NCBI RefSeq assembly: GCF_000442275.2
Contig: NZ_KE557314.1
Coordinates: 465,085-529,084 of the forward strand
DNA length: 64,000 nucleotides
Direction: 5' to 3'
Origin: Litoreibacter arenae DSM 19593
GTDB taxonomy: Bacteria > Pseudomonadota > Alphaproteobacteria > Rhodobacterales > Rhodobacteraceae
Positions 1 through 8,387 of this stretch are shown here, piece after piece. The position numbers and the translations under genes were made by a program. Position 1 is the stretch's first letter. Every line of letters starts with the position of its first letter. Under the pieces are notes generated by a model. It was given only the letters and a program-made list of their open reading frames with translations, had not been told where the DNA came from and ran no database searches.

Positions 1-588
1 CAGCGCCAGTCCGGGGCGTACAACAATCGCCTGAATGTTGTGGTTGAAAAGCACTGCGATCAAGGCATCCTCAAGACTGGGGACGACGACGGCTTCGTAG
101 TGAAACGGGTCCTCGGGGCGGCGCATGCGCGCTACATTGCTTTTTAGCCAGCGTTCTTGTTGGTCGTTGACGTTGTCGACGATCAGAACCTCGAAGTAGG
201 GGCGGGCCATCGCGCGGGCTTCGGGCGACAGCAGTGCCTCGTCGTTGTGTTCTTCGTCATCGGTGCTGTCACGGTCAAGCGGGATGCTGCGGCGACGATA
301 CGCCCCCGAGGTCAGAGCGCGCTTGACCCGGTTTACGGTGAATGACAGATCGTCAAAATTGCCATGTTCAAACTGGCGGCGCATGTGGTCAAATGCAGAC
401 ATTCCGGGAAATGCCCAATACGGTTCAATCAGCGCAAGCGAACTGAACAGGTCGGCGACGCGAACCTTAATGGACGCGGCTTTCTTGGCATTTTGCTCAC
501 GGCACAGAGACGTCACGGCCTCACGCAAAGCGCTCCACCTGTCGGCGCGAAGTTGGGTCGCGGAATAATAGTCGCTGACGGAATCCAT
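1..588 (-). CDS. Orn/Lys/Arg decarboxylase-like protein, N-terminal part (cut by window edge)
   Basis: Only the first 196 codons are present; the gene runs off the left edge. The ATG at 588 follows a GGGAGAAG ribosome-binding sequence. After a helical N-terminus (about residues 1-110) comes a segment starting YFEVLIVDN that resembles the receiver/flavodoxin-like wing domain at the front of PLP-dependent basic amino acid decarboxylases. The PLP domain would lie outside the window. It is 66 bases downstream of the amidohydrolase gene on the same strand, and gabT and puuR are close by, which supports a polyamine role. The family call is from fold resemblance and context, not from catalytic residues. 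Confidence 0.5.
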   Translation of the reverse strand, partial: MDSVSDYYSATQLRADRWSALREAVTSLCREQNAKKAASIKVRVADLFSSLALIEPYWAFPGMSAFDHMRRQFEHGNFDDLSFTVNRVKRALTSGAYRRRSIPLDRDSTDDEEHNDEALLSPEARAMARPYFEVLIVDNVNDQQERWLKSNVARMRRPEDPFHYEAVVVPSLEDALIAVLFNHNIQAIVVRPGLAL

Positions 589-654
589 CGGTTCTTCTCC
601 CAATTAGGGCTAAAACACGATGACCCCGCAACTTTATGCCGCAGACCCTCTGTT

Positions 655-1629
655 TTAGTTACCTGGTGTCTTGCCCATCGCGGGCGAAACCCCGAACCCC
701 AGTTTCGGTTCGCGGTCAAATACTTCGGCCTCAGCGCTGGCTGGTACATCTACATGCAGCCCTGCGCGGGACCCCTGCTGAGGCACCTGAAGGGGCCCAA
801 GCGTGTTCAAGAATGCGTCCGTGCCGCTGGTGCGGTCATAGACAGAGAAATCTGTGGGCCGATCGCGGAAGCTTTTGAGGACCTGACCCAGACCTTTCAT
901 GCCCGTCTCGCGTTGGCGGCGCACCATCGACAGATCGACCTCGATCGGGAACATGTCTTCTTGACCCGCCGACTGATGCAAGACCAGAGATGTTGGATCA
1001 ACGACGAGTGACTTGCCGACACCGCCGGCGCCCAATCCGTTGACGTCAATGACATAACACTGGAACTGAGCTGCGGTCGCCCGCGCGATGGCAAGCTCCG
1101 CGTCGCGGTCAGTTGTGCCGGTCAAGACCGGGTGCAACAGCACCTCCACGCCTTGTGAGGTAAGCTGACGGGTCGTCTCGGGGAACCACATGTCGTAGCA
1201 GATCGACAAGCCAAAGCGACCCACATCTGGCACATCAAAGACGCAAAAATCCGTGCCCGCAGCGACACCCGCCTCGTAGGGAAGGAATGGGAACATCTTG
1301 GCGTAGCGGCGAATGACGTCGCCATCTGGATTGATAACCAGAGACGTATTGTAAACCTTACCGTCCTCTGGATTCGTCAAGAACATTGAGCCGGGGATCA
1401 GCCATATCTTGTGGCGGCGTGCGGCCTCGCAGAACCGATCAATAACGTCGTTTTCGGGCGGGAGCTTGAATTTTTCCAAAGGTCCAAACGGCGCGAGCTC
1501 ACTGAACAACACCATTTGAGTCCACGGGAAGCGCATCATCAGAACGTCGAGGCGCTGCATCATGCCTTCAACATTGGGCTGAAGGGCGTTGACGTACATC
1601 TGCACGCCTGCAATTGCGAAAGGGGTCAT
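655..1629 (-). CDS. Carbon-nitrogen hydrolase (nitrilase superfamily), possible N-carbamoylputrescine amidase-type enzyme
   Basis: A 324-residue protein carrying the nitrilase-superfamily Glu-Lys-Cys triad: E44 in LFSELAPFG, K111 in RRYAKMFPF and C144 in LSICYDMWFPE. These enzymes hydrolyse amide or nitrile C-N bonds; N-carbamoylputrescine amidase (AguB) belongs to this superfamily. I chose the ATG at 1629 because GGAG lies about 10 bases upstream and the protein then begins directly with the first beta strand (MTPFAIAGVQMY). A further in-frame ATG at 1677 would add 16 residues but has only a weak ribosome site. It is transcribed ahead of the decarboxylase-like gene, probably in one operon. 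The exact substrate is inferred from context only. Confidence 0.8.
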   Translation of the reverse strand: MTPFAIAGVQMYVNALQPNVEGMMQRLDVLMMRFPWTQMVLFSELAPFGPLEKFKLPPENDVIDRFCEAARRHKIWLIPGSMFLTNPEDGKVYNTSLVINPDGDVIRRYAKMFPFLPYEAGVAAGTDFCVFDVPDVGRFGLSICYDMWFPETTRQLTSQGVEVLLHPVLTGTTDRDAELAIARATAAQFQCYVIDVNGLGAGGVGKSLVVDPTSLVLHQSAGQEDMFPIEVDLSMVRRQRETGMKGLGQVLKSFRDRPTDFSVYDRTSGTDAFLNTLGPLQVPQQGSRAGLHVDVPASAEAEVFDREPKLGFGVSPAMGKTPGN

Positions 1630-2040
1630 GTCTTGAATACTCCGTGAAAACAGAGGCGTCCCATCGGGGTCGTCCATCTCATCGTTTCACGCATCTTCTA
1701 GGCCCTTACATCCGGAACGGAAATAGGTGATCGGCGTACGCCCCAATTGGTTTGACCAAGCATCCGCCACGAAAAGCACAGCCAATAAGAACTCAAAAGT
1801 CTGCCGAACTCGGCCTTCTCTTGCAACAAGATTCATAGAATGCAGGGAAAAACGTTTAATATTTTTATCAAAGCGCTCGTATTCTGGTCAAGATGAGCAA
1901 GCTAACCCGTGATAATGCGCGACGCTTGGGCCCTTAGACTCATCGAAGTTAGATATGCTGAGTCCAGTTAGCGTGTTTGGCGACGACGCAATCCGGCCTC
2001 GCAAGCTACGACACAAGACTACAAACTGAAGACACTTCTG
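1630..2040. other. Intergenic stretch without a recognisable gene
   Basis: Sequence between the amidohydrolase start and the mgtE remnant. Short reading frames here have no recognisable protein features. It should hold the promoter of the amidohydrolase/decarboxylase unit, but I see no convincing -35/-10 pair. Confidence 0.5.
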
Positions 2041-2337
2041 ATGGATTGCAGCGAAACGCGAGAGACCGATATATCAGATGCGGTCGAGGTAGCCTTTGCG
2101 CAAGAAGACGCGATTCGTGTCTGGCTCAAGGAGGTTTCTGTCGGTGCGATCAATGGGGTTGTGCTGGGCATTTTGGTCGGCATTGTGTTTTGGATTTGGA
2201 AAAGAAACGCTTATCTGGGTCTCGTGGTAGGGCTGGCCTTGGCATCTGACCGTTTACTGACGACAATCACGGATATGGCCGGTTTTTTTCTAGCTCTCAG
2301 TCTTGCGACCCTGATGATGCCGCTACTTCTAAATTGA
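2041..2337 (+). pseudogene. Remnant of an MgtE-type Mg2+ transporter (C-terminal membrane domain)
   Basis: A 98-residue open frame whose residues from about 20 on resemble the membrane domain of MgtE magnesium channels: a [18 protein letters not shown]-like helix, then [10 protein letters not shown], then [18 protein letters not shown], which matches the family's last helix. The loop and helices normally found between the [10 protein letters not shown] and TTITD segments are missing, and so are the cytoplasmic N and CBS domains. This looks like a 5'-truncated gene with an internal deletion, not a functional transporter. The reading frame is still open, so a short membrane peptide could be made. 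It ends just before a strong hairpin terminator shared with gabT. Confidence 0.6.
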
Positions 2338-2339
2338 AA

Positions 2340-2376
2340 CGAATAAGGGCGGACCGCATTGGTCCGCCCTTATTCG
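2340..2376. terminator. Bidirectional hairpin terminator
   Basis: A perfect 16-base inverted repeat (arms 2340-2355 and 2361-2376) with a 5-base loop GCATT. The AATAA/TTATT edges give A and T runs on both sides. It lies 18 bases past the gabT stop (minus) and just after the mgtE remnant (plus), so it can end transcripts from both directions. Confidence 0.85.
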
Positions 2377-2394
2377 TCAGTTAGAGGCCTCGCT

Positions 2395-3780
2395 TTACGC
2401 GTGCTGCTCTGCAATCGCTGCTGCGAGGGATGCCTCAAAGATCGCCAACCCTTCGTCGATAATCTCGTCGGATGCTGTCAGCGGCACCATGATCCGCAAC
2501 GCATTGCCGTGCATACCGCAACCAAGCAAGATTAAGCCGCGTTGCAACGCATGGGCTATCACCGATTTCGTTAGCGCCGCGTCAGGCTTGGCCGTTTCAA
2601 AGTCGGTCACGAACTCAACGGCCAGCATCGCGCCAAGCCCACGGATGTCCCACATGCGAAGGGGCGAAATACGTGCGCCGATATCGGCAAACCGCTCGCG
2701 GAAATACGCACCGAGCGCTGTCGAGCGAGCCAGAAGACCCTCTTCCTCAATAGCCTCAATCGCGGCAAGGGCCGCAGCACAGGCAACAGGGTTGCCGCCA
2801 TATGTACCGCCCAAACCGCCCGGGATGACCGCATCCATTACTTCGGCGCGACCGATCACACCGGCAATCGGATAGCCGCCCGCCATGGATTTTGCCACGG
2901 TGATCAGGTCAGGCACAACGCCGGAATGTTCAATCGCAAACCAGGTTCCAGTCCGGCCGAAGCCCGCTTGAATTTCATCGGCGATCAGCATGATGCCATG
3001 GGTGTCGCAGATTTCTCGCAGGGCTTTGAGCATTTCGAATGGCACCGGAATATAGCCGCCTTCGCCCAGCACGGGTTCGATAATGATCGCAGCAACGCGC
3101 TCTGGCTGTGCATCGGTAAGGAACAGGTTTTGCAATCCTGTCAGTGCGTCCTGCACAGTGATGCCATCACGCACGCTTGGGAAGGGCGCGCGGAAGATGT
3201 CGGACGGGAATGGCCCTACGTCCTTTTTATAAGGCGAGATTTTGCCAGTCATGCCCAGCGTCAGCAAGGTGCGACCATGATAGCCACCGGTGAAAGCGAT
3301 CACACCCGGACGTCCTGTGGCGGCCCTAGCGATCTTGACCGCGTTTTCCACAGCCTCCGCACCTGTCGTGACAAGCAGTGACTTTTTGGCGTGATCCCCG
3401 GGTGCCAGCGCGTTCAGCTTTTCTGCCAGCGCGACATAGGGCTCGTAAGGTACAACCTGGAAGCTGGTGTGGGTATAGTGGTCCTCTTGTGCCTTGGCCG
3501 CAGCAATAACCTTCGGGTGACGGTGACCAGTGTTGAGAACTGCAATACCCCCTGCAAAGTCGACAAAGCGATTGCCTTCGACGTCCCAGAGTTCGGCATT
3601 TTCTGCATGGCTCGCGAAGATAGGCGCGGCAGAAGCAACCCCCCGTGCAACAGCGGCTTCGCGCCTAGCCACCAAATCCGCATTGGTCTTGATGGCTTGA
3701 ACGGGTTCGGAAACAACCGAAATGCTTGGCTTGACCTTCGCGGTGGTATTGCGAGACTTCTTTTTTACTGTATTCGTCAT
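2395..3780 (-). CDS. gabT: 4-aminobutyrate aminotransferase (class III, PLP-dependent)
   Basis: A 461-residue class III aminotransferase. Seen: the phosphate-binding [10 protein letters not shown] segment (about 138-147), the PLP-contacting D268-E269 in [14 protein letters not shown], and the Schiff-base lysine K297 in [15 protein letters not shown], which matches GABA transaminases. The enzyme moves the amino group of GABA (or related diamines/omega-amino acids) to 2-oxoglutarate, giving succinic semialdehyde. It has about 33 extra residues at the N-terminus compared with most family members (basic KKKSR stretch); no later Met is suitable and AAGGA precedes the ATG. It is divergent from puuR, and the gap contains an AT-rich region with TATAAT and a candidate PuuR site, so control by putrescine is likely. 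Confidence 0.88.
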   Translation of the reverse strand: MTNTVKKKSRNTTAKVKPSISVVSEPVQAIKTNADLVARREAAVARGVASAAPIFASHAENAELWDVEGNRFVDFAGGIAVLNTGHRHPKVIAAAKAQEDHYTHTSFQVVPYEPYVALAEKLNALAPGDHAKKSLLVTTGAEAVENAVKIARAATGRPGVIAFTGGYHGRTLLTLGMTGKISPYKKDVGPFPSDIFRAPFPSVRDGITVQDALTGLQNLFLTDAQPERVAAIIIEPVLGEGGYIPVPFEMLKALREICDTHGIMLIADEIQAGFGRTGTWFAIEHSGVVPDLITVAKSMAGGYPIAGVIGRAEVMDAVIPGGLGGTYGGNPVACAAALAAIEAIEEEGLLARSTALGAYFRERFADIGARISPLRMWDIRGLGAMLAVEFVTDFETAKPDAALTKSVIAHALQRGLILLGCGMHGNALRIMVPLTASDEIIDEGLAIFEASLAAAIAEQHA

Positions 3781-3858
3781 TTCTGGTCATCCTTGTAAGG
3801 CTGAAGGCGATTTCTCTTGGCGGGCTGCATGATCAAGTGTTTAAAATTCTCAGTAATA

Positions 3859-3873
3859 CGTTTATTATATGTG
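3859..3873 (-). promoter_or_regulatory. Candidate PuuR operator in the gabT-puuR divergent region
   Basis: Read on the minus strand, CACATATAATAAACG matches 11 of 15 positions of the E. coli PuuR box as I remember it (AAAATATAATGAACA). It overlaps a TATAAT sequence upstream of gabT, where bound repressor would block transcription. The consensus is from memory. Confidence 0.4.
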
Positions 3874-4014
3874 TCAATATGCAATCGCACAGTTCAAAGC
3901 TCTAGATCTGAACACCCTAATTGGTAGCAATCCGCCGTTCGAAAAGTATTTCGATGAGCTGGATCCTGGATTAGGAGTTGTTCTTACGAACAAAAAACGT
4001 CAGAGGCGCCACGC

Positions 4015-4569
4015 GTGGATATTGGAAAAAGACTTCAAGCACTCCGAAAGGCACGTGGTCTGTCACAGCGTGAACTTGCCTATCGTGCAGGCTTGACGAA
4101 CGGAACGATTTCGCTGATCGAGCAAAATAAGACCAGTCCTTCGGTCGCTTCGCTCAAGAGCCTTCTAGACGCAATTCCTATGAGTATTGCAGAGTTTTTT
4201 GCAAACATTGAACAGGAACAACAAGCTACCTATTTCTATGCTGCGGATGAGTTCATCGAAATTGCCCCACAATCTGACGGCGCTACCGTATCATTGCGCC
4301 AACTCGGACAAGCCAGCCAACATGCGTTGCAGCTTCTCGACGAATCTTATCCACCAAATGCCGACACCGGGCCCGAGCCGTTGTCCCATATTGGTGAAGA
4401 AGCGGGGATCGTGATCCAAGGCGAAATTGAGATCACCGTGGCGGATCAAGTTAAGGTGCTCCGAGTTGGCGAAGGGTACCTCTTTGACAGCCAATTACCC
4501 CATCGCTTCCGCAACATAAGCGACTCCACGTGCCGGATTATCAGTGCCTGCACGCCGCCGACCTTTTAG
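4015..4569 (+). CDS. puuR: PuuR-type transcriptional repressor (XRE helix-turn-helix plus cupin)
   Basis: A 184-residue protein with an N-terminal XRE helix-turn-helix (about residues 3-60, motif LSQRELAYRAGLTNGTISLI) and a C-terminal cupin domain (about 105-180). The C-terminus CRIISACTPPTF is nearly the same as that of E. coli PuuR (CRIISAHTPTTF, from memory), the repressor of putrescine catabolism. The start is the GTG at 4015: it gives the typical MDIGKRLQALRKARG opening, and the frame is closed by a TGA at 3955 with no ATG between. It is divergent from gabT and near the amidohydrolase and decarboxylase genes, so it probably senses putrescine and controls this set. Confidence 0.85.
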   Translation: MDIGKRLQALRKARGLSQRELAYRAGLTNGTISLIEQNKTSPSVASLKSLLDAIPMSIAEFFANIEQEQQATYFYAADEFIEIAPQSDGATVSLRQLGQASQHALQLLDESYPPNADTGPEPLSHIGEEAGIVIQGEIEITVADQVKVLRVGEGYLFDSQLPHRFRNISDSTCRIISACTPPTF

Positions 4570-4886
4570 CGTCGAAGCCCCAACAATTCAGCCGGCTTTT
4601 GGCCGCCTACTATGATATTGTCACACGAATTGTTTCGGTTGGAGTCGGCAACATTCTTACTTAACGAATAAGTAGAAGTACTATTTCAACCATTGAGCTG
4701 CGCCGGCACTTCCGAGCCGCAAGCCAACTCTGCTGGTGGTGAAGTGGTCACGTCTGAGGGGGCGTCATTCCTATTGGTGGTCATTGGCTGCGACGCAGAA
4801 AACCTGAAACTTTGGGCTGATTTTGTTGAAAAACTCATGCTTGATCGTTTGTTGATCGGCTGGTTCAATTCTCTCAACGAGTGTAG
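4570..4886. other. Intergenic stretch without a recognisable gene
   Basis: Sequence between puuR and the antiporter remnant. Short open frames on both strands show no recognisable domain. It may contain the eroded 5' part of the antiporter gene, but I cannot identify it. Confidence 0.5.
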
Positions 4887-5879
4887 ATTTCTGTCGTCGC
4901 GCTGACGATGGTCGCTTTTCTGCTTGGTGGCGAGTTGACGCGCGAAAATTTGGCCAGCAATGGACGGGCGATCTTCTCGATCTCGCTGAGCGTCGTGATC
5001 GGGACAACTTTAGCTATCTGGGCTGGCCTCTCTGCATTTGGCCTCGATCCCCGCCTCGCGCTGTTACTGGGGGCGATTGCGACGGCAACGGACCCTGCTG
5101 CCATCTCCGAGGTCATCCGACAGTCCGGCATGCGCAACGGCTTCACCGCAACACTCAAAGGCATTGTCGCGATTGACGATGTCTGGGGCTTATTGATGTT
5201 CAGCATCTGCCTTGCGCTTGTGGATCAGTCCGGTGGTTGGGCGGCACCTATTCTGGGGGCGGGGCGCGATATCGGAGGCGCAATTCTGCTTGGTTTGTGT
5301 GTCGGCATCCCGTCCGCCATCCTGACTGGTCGATTGCCCCCCCGGAGAGCCGCTCCAGACAGAGGCTATTGGCGTCGTCCTGTTGACCGCGGGGCTCGCG
5401 ATATGGCTCGACGTCTCATACCTCGTGGCGGGTATGACGGCAGGCGCGTATATTGCGAACTTTGCCCGACATCACGGCCGTGCTTTTAACCAAGTCGAAC
5501 ATATCGAATGGCCTTTCATGCTGCTCTTTTTCTTGCTTGCGGGGGCGTAACTCAAAGTGCACGCGCTTTGGGCGCTTGGATGGATCAGTCTGGCCTATGC
5601 AGGTCTTCCGGTAGCCGCGCGCATAGCCAGTTGTGAGATAGGGGCACGGTTAGGCCGCGTGTCTGTTGAGCATAGGCATATATACGGTCCAGCACTTCAT
5701 CCGCAGGCAGGCGTAGCCGTTGGCATGACACTGGTCGCCGAAGAAACGTTTCCCGCATGGGGGCAACCATAGTGACGCTGACGATTACAAACACAGTCTT
5801 CTTTGAAATTGTCGGGCCGCCCGCTAGGCTTTTGACCTTGCGCATCTTCGAGCGCGCTCAGCAAGGCGGCGCAAAATAA
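4887..5879 (+). pseudogene. Broken monovalent cation/H+ antiporter (CPA-type Na+/H+ exchanger)
   Basis: Translation in pieces gives typical antiporter membrane segments: VALTMVAFLLGGELT, then ATATDPAAISEVI with the family's TDP motif, then AIDDVWGLLMF. At a run of seven C (5337-5343) the frame shifts; with one C fewer it continues as GEPLQTEAIGVVLLTAGLAI and VAGMTAGAYIANFARHHGRA. An in-frame TAA at 5548 interrupts it again, followed by LHPQAGVAVGMTLVAEE, and a further frame change near 5765 is needed to read TIVTLTITNTVFFEIVGPP. The N-terminal part is missing, with a stop directly before 4887. At least three lesions make this a dead gene. Confidence 0.8.
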
Positions 5880-6146
5880 GCTGCCGCGTCCTTCACCCAA
5901 ATTTCCGCTTTAGTTCGCACGGCTCTCGCAACGCCGCCCGGCAGCTGTCGTTTGTGCTGGATACAGCATTCGTCACTTTGGGCTCCAAGCTGACATATAC
6001 ACTGCACGGGCGCATTGCCTCACCTTCCAAAATCGCGTCCCACTCTAGAAGCAACATTCACCACTATCCCCACCCCTAGCAACAAGCCGCCTATCCCGAA
6101 ACACCGCGCTTGGCAGACCCACCCCAGCGCGGCTATCCCATCTGCT

Positions 6147-6614
6147 ATGATACGTACATTTCTTATCCTCATGGTGCTGGCCCTGCCCGCCTGCTCAAGT
6201 TCCGCCCCGAACGAGGGCGCAGGGCAACGCCAGGCAATTCCGCTGCACCCCAACGAGACGCCGGAGCTGCGCCTGCTCATCAACAAATACGCCGATCACT
6301 ACGAAGTGCCGCGCGCGCTGGTGCATCGCCAGATCATCCGCGAGAGCACCCACCGCCCCGAGGCCCGCAACGGGCCTTACTATGGCCTGATGCAGATCCT
6401 GCCCGCCACCGCCCGCACCATGGGCCACCGTGGCCCGCCGTCCGAATTGCTCGACCCGGAGACGAACCTGAAATACGCCGTCAAATACCTGCGCGGCGCG
6501 TGGTTGCTCTCCGACGGCAGCTATGACAACGCGGTCAAATGGTATTCCCGCGGCTACTACTACGAGGCCAAGCGCCGCGGCATGCTGGTCGAAACGGGGC
6601 TGCGGTCGGGATGA
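6147..6614 (+). CDS. Lytic transglycosylase lipoprotein (SLT domain)
   Basis: A 155-residue protein. The ATG at 6147 gives a lipoprotein signal peptide (MIRTFLILMVLALPAC, lipobox LPAC, lipidated C16). The same frame is open further upstream but adds a 44-residue proline-rich leader before the signal, so I reject that start. The SLT core shows catalytic E66 in IIRES, then YYGLMQILPATA, ending in KWYSRGYYYE. Such enzymes cut the MurNAc-GlcNAc bond of peptidoglycan from the periplasm or outer membrane. The domain is short but complete. The stop overlaps the next gene start (ATGA), so the two are translationally coupled. The 270 bases upstream hold no recognisable gene. Confidence 0.82.
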   Translation: MIRTFLILMVLALPACSSSAPNEGAGQRQAIPLHPNETPELRLLINKYADHYEVPRALVHRQIIRESTHRPEARNGPYYGLMQILPATARTMGHRGPPSELLDPETNLKYAVKYLRGAWLLSDGSYDNAVKWYSRGYYYEAKRRGMLVETGLRSG

Positions 6615-6967
6615 AGGCGGCGGCATTCGCACTCCTGCTGCTGCCGCTCCCCGCCCATGCCACCTATATGTCGGACTGCATTATCGAGGGTGTCGTGACC
6701 AACACGCCCGTTCTTGAGCTCCCCAACGACGCAGACGCCGAAGGCCCAGCTTTCGAGTTCCGCGTGACCGGCAGCAAACCTCCCCCCGATGGCGCGCGCA
6801 ATGACGGCGATTGCCGCGCATTCATGGACGAGGTTCTTGCCGTCACCCTTCCCTCGGGCAGCGCCATGCCGGTTCAAGGCGACCGCCTGACCCTCCGCCT
6901 GATGGAGTTCGACACCGAGGATATTCCCCGCACGCGAACCTTCACTCTGGCTCCGCCCGCGCGTTAA
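6611..6967 (+). CDS. Small secreted protein of unknown function
   Basis: A 118-residue protein starting at the ATG that overlaps the transglycosylase stop. MKAAAFALLLLPLPAHA is a clear signal peptide with cleavage expected after AHA. The mature part has two cysteines (DCIIEG and DGDCRAF) that could form a disulphide, and a beta-rich, acidic sequence. I do not recognise a family. The coupling suggests a cell-envelope role alongside the transglycosylase, but this is inference. The next 240 bases up to the transporter hold no recognisable gene. Confidence 0.65.
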   Translation: MKAAAFALLLLPLPAHATYMSDCIIEGVVTNTPVLELPNDADAEGPAFEFRVTGSKPPPDGARNDGDCRAFMDEVLAVTLPSGSAMPVQGDRLTLRLMEFDTEDIPRTRTFTLAPPAR

Positions 6968-7211
6968 CCTTTCGGCGGTTCCGCCCCCTGCGCCGCCCGC
7001 CTTGCCCGACGCAAAGCCGACACTTTGCCGACGCTTCGCAGACAGGCCGAGATCCCAGTCCTCTCAAGGTTAACAGCCCTCCCGAAGACCCGCGCCGTTG
7101 CAGGCCTTCCGTCGACCGTTCGCCAAGTTAACCCTTGCCAACGCCCGACCGGTCCCGTAAGTGCCGCCCCATCCAACAAGTCTCCGCTACCTTGTCAAAA
7201 CGGAACCCATT

Positions 7212-7838
7212 ATGACACGTCTCCTCCCCGGCATCCTTGCCATGGCCACCGTCGTGGTCGCCTCCAACATCCTTGTGCAATTCCTGTTCGGCAACTGGCT
7301 GACATGGGGCGCATTCACCTACCCGATCGCCTTTCTGGTGACCGATGTGATGAACCGCGTCTACGGCCCAAAAGCCGCACGGCATGTTGTTTTTGCTGGC
7401 TTTTTCGTGGGTATCGCCTGCTCCCTCATCGGCTCGCAAATCATGCTGGAATACGGCCCCGCCGTGCCCCTTCGCATCGCCGTGGCCTCCGCCATCGCGT
7501 TTTTGACTGCACAACTATTAGATGTGTCCATCTTCGACCGTCTGCGTCAGGGCGCTTGGTGGAAAGCCCCGCTGGCCTCGACCCTCATCGGCTCCATCGT
7601 GGACACCGCGCTGTTTTTCACCATCGCATTCTCGGCGTCCATCACGCTCTTTGGCGCGGGAAATGACGCAGCAATTTCATGGGCTTGGGAGAGCGTGCCG
7701 CTACTCGGACAAGGCCAAGCCCTGCCGCTCTGGGTCTCGCTTGCCATCGCCGACTGGTCGGTGAAACTGGCCGTAGCCCTGCTCGCGCTGATCCCCTTCC
7801 GCATGATCGTCACGAAACTTTCGCATCGGTCTGCGTAA
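7212..7838 (+). CDS. yhhQ: Queuosine precursor transporter (YhhQ / VUT family)
   Basis: A 208-residue inner-membrane protein with about six hydrophobic helices. The start MTRLLPGILAMATVVVASNI at 7212, the segment TYPIAFLVTDVMNRVYGP with its conserved TD near the second helix, and the later LLDVSIFDRLR fit the YhhQ/COG1738 family, which imports queuine-pathway precursors such as preQ0/preQ1 for tRNA modification. An in-frame upstream start at 7161 adds a proline-rich 17-residue tail and is less likely. I see no preQ1 riboswitch-like structure upstream. The structured RNA unit follows 54 bases after the stop on the same strand. Confidence 0.78.
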   Translation: MTRLLPGILAMATVVVASNILVQFLFGNWLTWGAFTYPIAFLVTDVMNRVYGPKAARHVVFAGFFVGIACSLIGSQIMLEYGPAVPLRIAVASAIAFLTAQLLDVSIFDRLRQGAWWKAPLASTLIGSIVDTALFFTIAFSASITLFGAGNDAAISWAWESVPLLGQGQALPLWVSLAIADWSVKLAVALLALIPFRMIVTKLSHRSA

Positions 7839-7907
7839 AAAACTCTTGCTTTGAACACAAGATGTGGCACCCTCCAAGGTAACAGCAACCAGAGAAAGGA
7901 GGTGTCC

Positions 7908-7964
7908 ATGTCTAGAGTGATATTGGAGCGAGGTGTCAGGCAAGGTACGGAGGTGCGTGTCTAG
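7908..7964 (+). CDS. 18-residue ORF with an extended Shine-Dalgarno sequence
   Basis: ATG at 7908 to TAG at 7964 encodes MSRVILERGVRQGTEVRV. The ribosome-binding sequence AGAAAGGAGGTG matches the anti-Shine-Dalgarno end of 16S rRNA over 12 bases with a 3-base gap to ATG (5 bases from the GGAGG core). This is far stronger than at neighbouring genes. The peptide is basic with no membrane segment. It may be a leader peptide, a regulatory target or only a ribosome-binding decoy; I do not recognise it. Confidence 0.5.
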   Translation: MSRVILERGVRQGTEVRV

Positions 7965-8030
7965 GGGCAGCCCCCTAACCCACACCGAGGTATCGGGTCA
8001 CACCATCTGACCCACCTCCATCAGATCTCG

Positions 8031-8065
8031 GAAAGGGCGCCCCTGCTGTGGGCGCCCTTTCTTTT
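8031..8065 (+). terminator. Rho-independent terminator of the small RNA unit
   Basis: Perfect 12-base stem GAAAGGGCGCCC (8031-8042) / GGGCGCCCTTTC (8050-8061) with a 7-base loop, followed by TTTT. Confidence 0.9.
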
Positions 8066-8108
8066 AAGCGTCGCTAGTCACAAAACCGCAGATGTGCTAC
8101 TGTCAGTT

Positions 8109-8360
8109 ATGGAAAAAACGAAGCTCACCATTGCACCCGATCTGGTCGTAGACCCCAACATCTCGGTCGAGCCGATGATGCAGGTCAAACGTGATGGCGG
8201 CGACTGGGAATACCTGTCCGACACCATCCACGGCTTCACCCATGAACCCGGCGTAGAGGCCGAGGTGGAGGTCGAGATAACCTCCGACCCGAACCCGCCC
8301 CCCGGCGCATCCAGCCTTCGCTATGACCTTGTCAGGGTGATTTCCAAACAGCCGCGCTGA
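8109..8360 (+). CDS. DUF4377-like small protein
   Basis: An 83-residue protein from the ATG at 8109; an in-frame ATG at 8094 would add five residues. The pattern MMQVKRDGGDWEYLSDTI-H-GFTHEPGVEAEVEVEI, then PPPGASSLRYDLVRVISK, follows the DUF4377 layout, in which a beta-rich domain contains a GF-x-EPG turn and ends in S-x-RY-x-LVRV-x-SK. DUF4377 proteins are often envelope lipoproteins, but this one has no signal peptide. Function is unknown. It stands alone, followed by its own terminator. Confidence 0.65.
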   Translation: MEKTKLTIAPDLVVDPNISVEPMMQVKRDGGDWEYLSDTIHGFTHEPGVEAEVEVEITSDPNPPPGASSLRYDLVRVISKQPR

Positions 8361-8386
8361 CCCCCGCAACAGGGATCAGCGCTTTT
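8354..8386 (+). terminator. Terminator after the DUF4377 gene
   Basis: The stem GCGCTGA-ccc / ggg-TCAGCGC (one irregular position) overlaps the stop codon and is followed by TTTTTT. It also lies at the end of the facing acidic-protein gene and may serve both. Confidence 0.75.
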
Positions 8387-8387
8387 T

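Larger units (their letters stand above)
7893..8065 (+). ncRNA. Candidate structured small RNA carrying an 18-codon ORF
   Basis: A compact unit between yhhQ and the DUF4377 gene. It contains a 12-base match to the complement of the 16S rRNA 3' end (7893-7904, AGAAAGGAGGTG), the tiny ORF, and then a series of hairpins: TAGGGG/CCCCTA (7962-7977), CCGA/TCGG (7985-7996), ATCTGA/TCAGAT (8005-8026) whose 10-base loop shows CCCACCTCCA, and a strong terminator. The loop contains CACCTCC, the exact complement of GGAGGTG, which occurs twice earlier in the unit (around 7898 and in the ORF near 7949). Loops with CCUCC are known in several alphaproteobacterial small RNAs. The 5' end is not defined and I see no clear sigma-70 promoter. 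Confidence 0.55.

Noticed and set aside
6968-7211. Possible preQ1 riboswitch before yhhQ
   Set aside because: No hairpin-plus-A-rich tail arrangement typical of preQ1 riboswitches was found.
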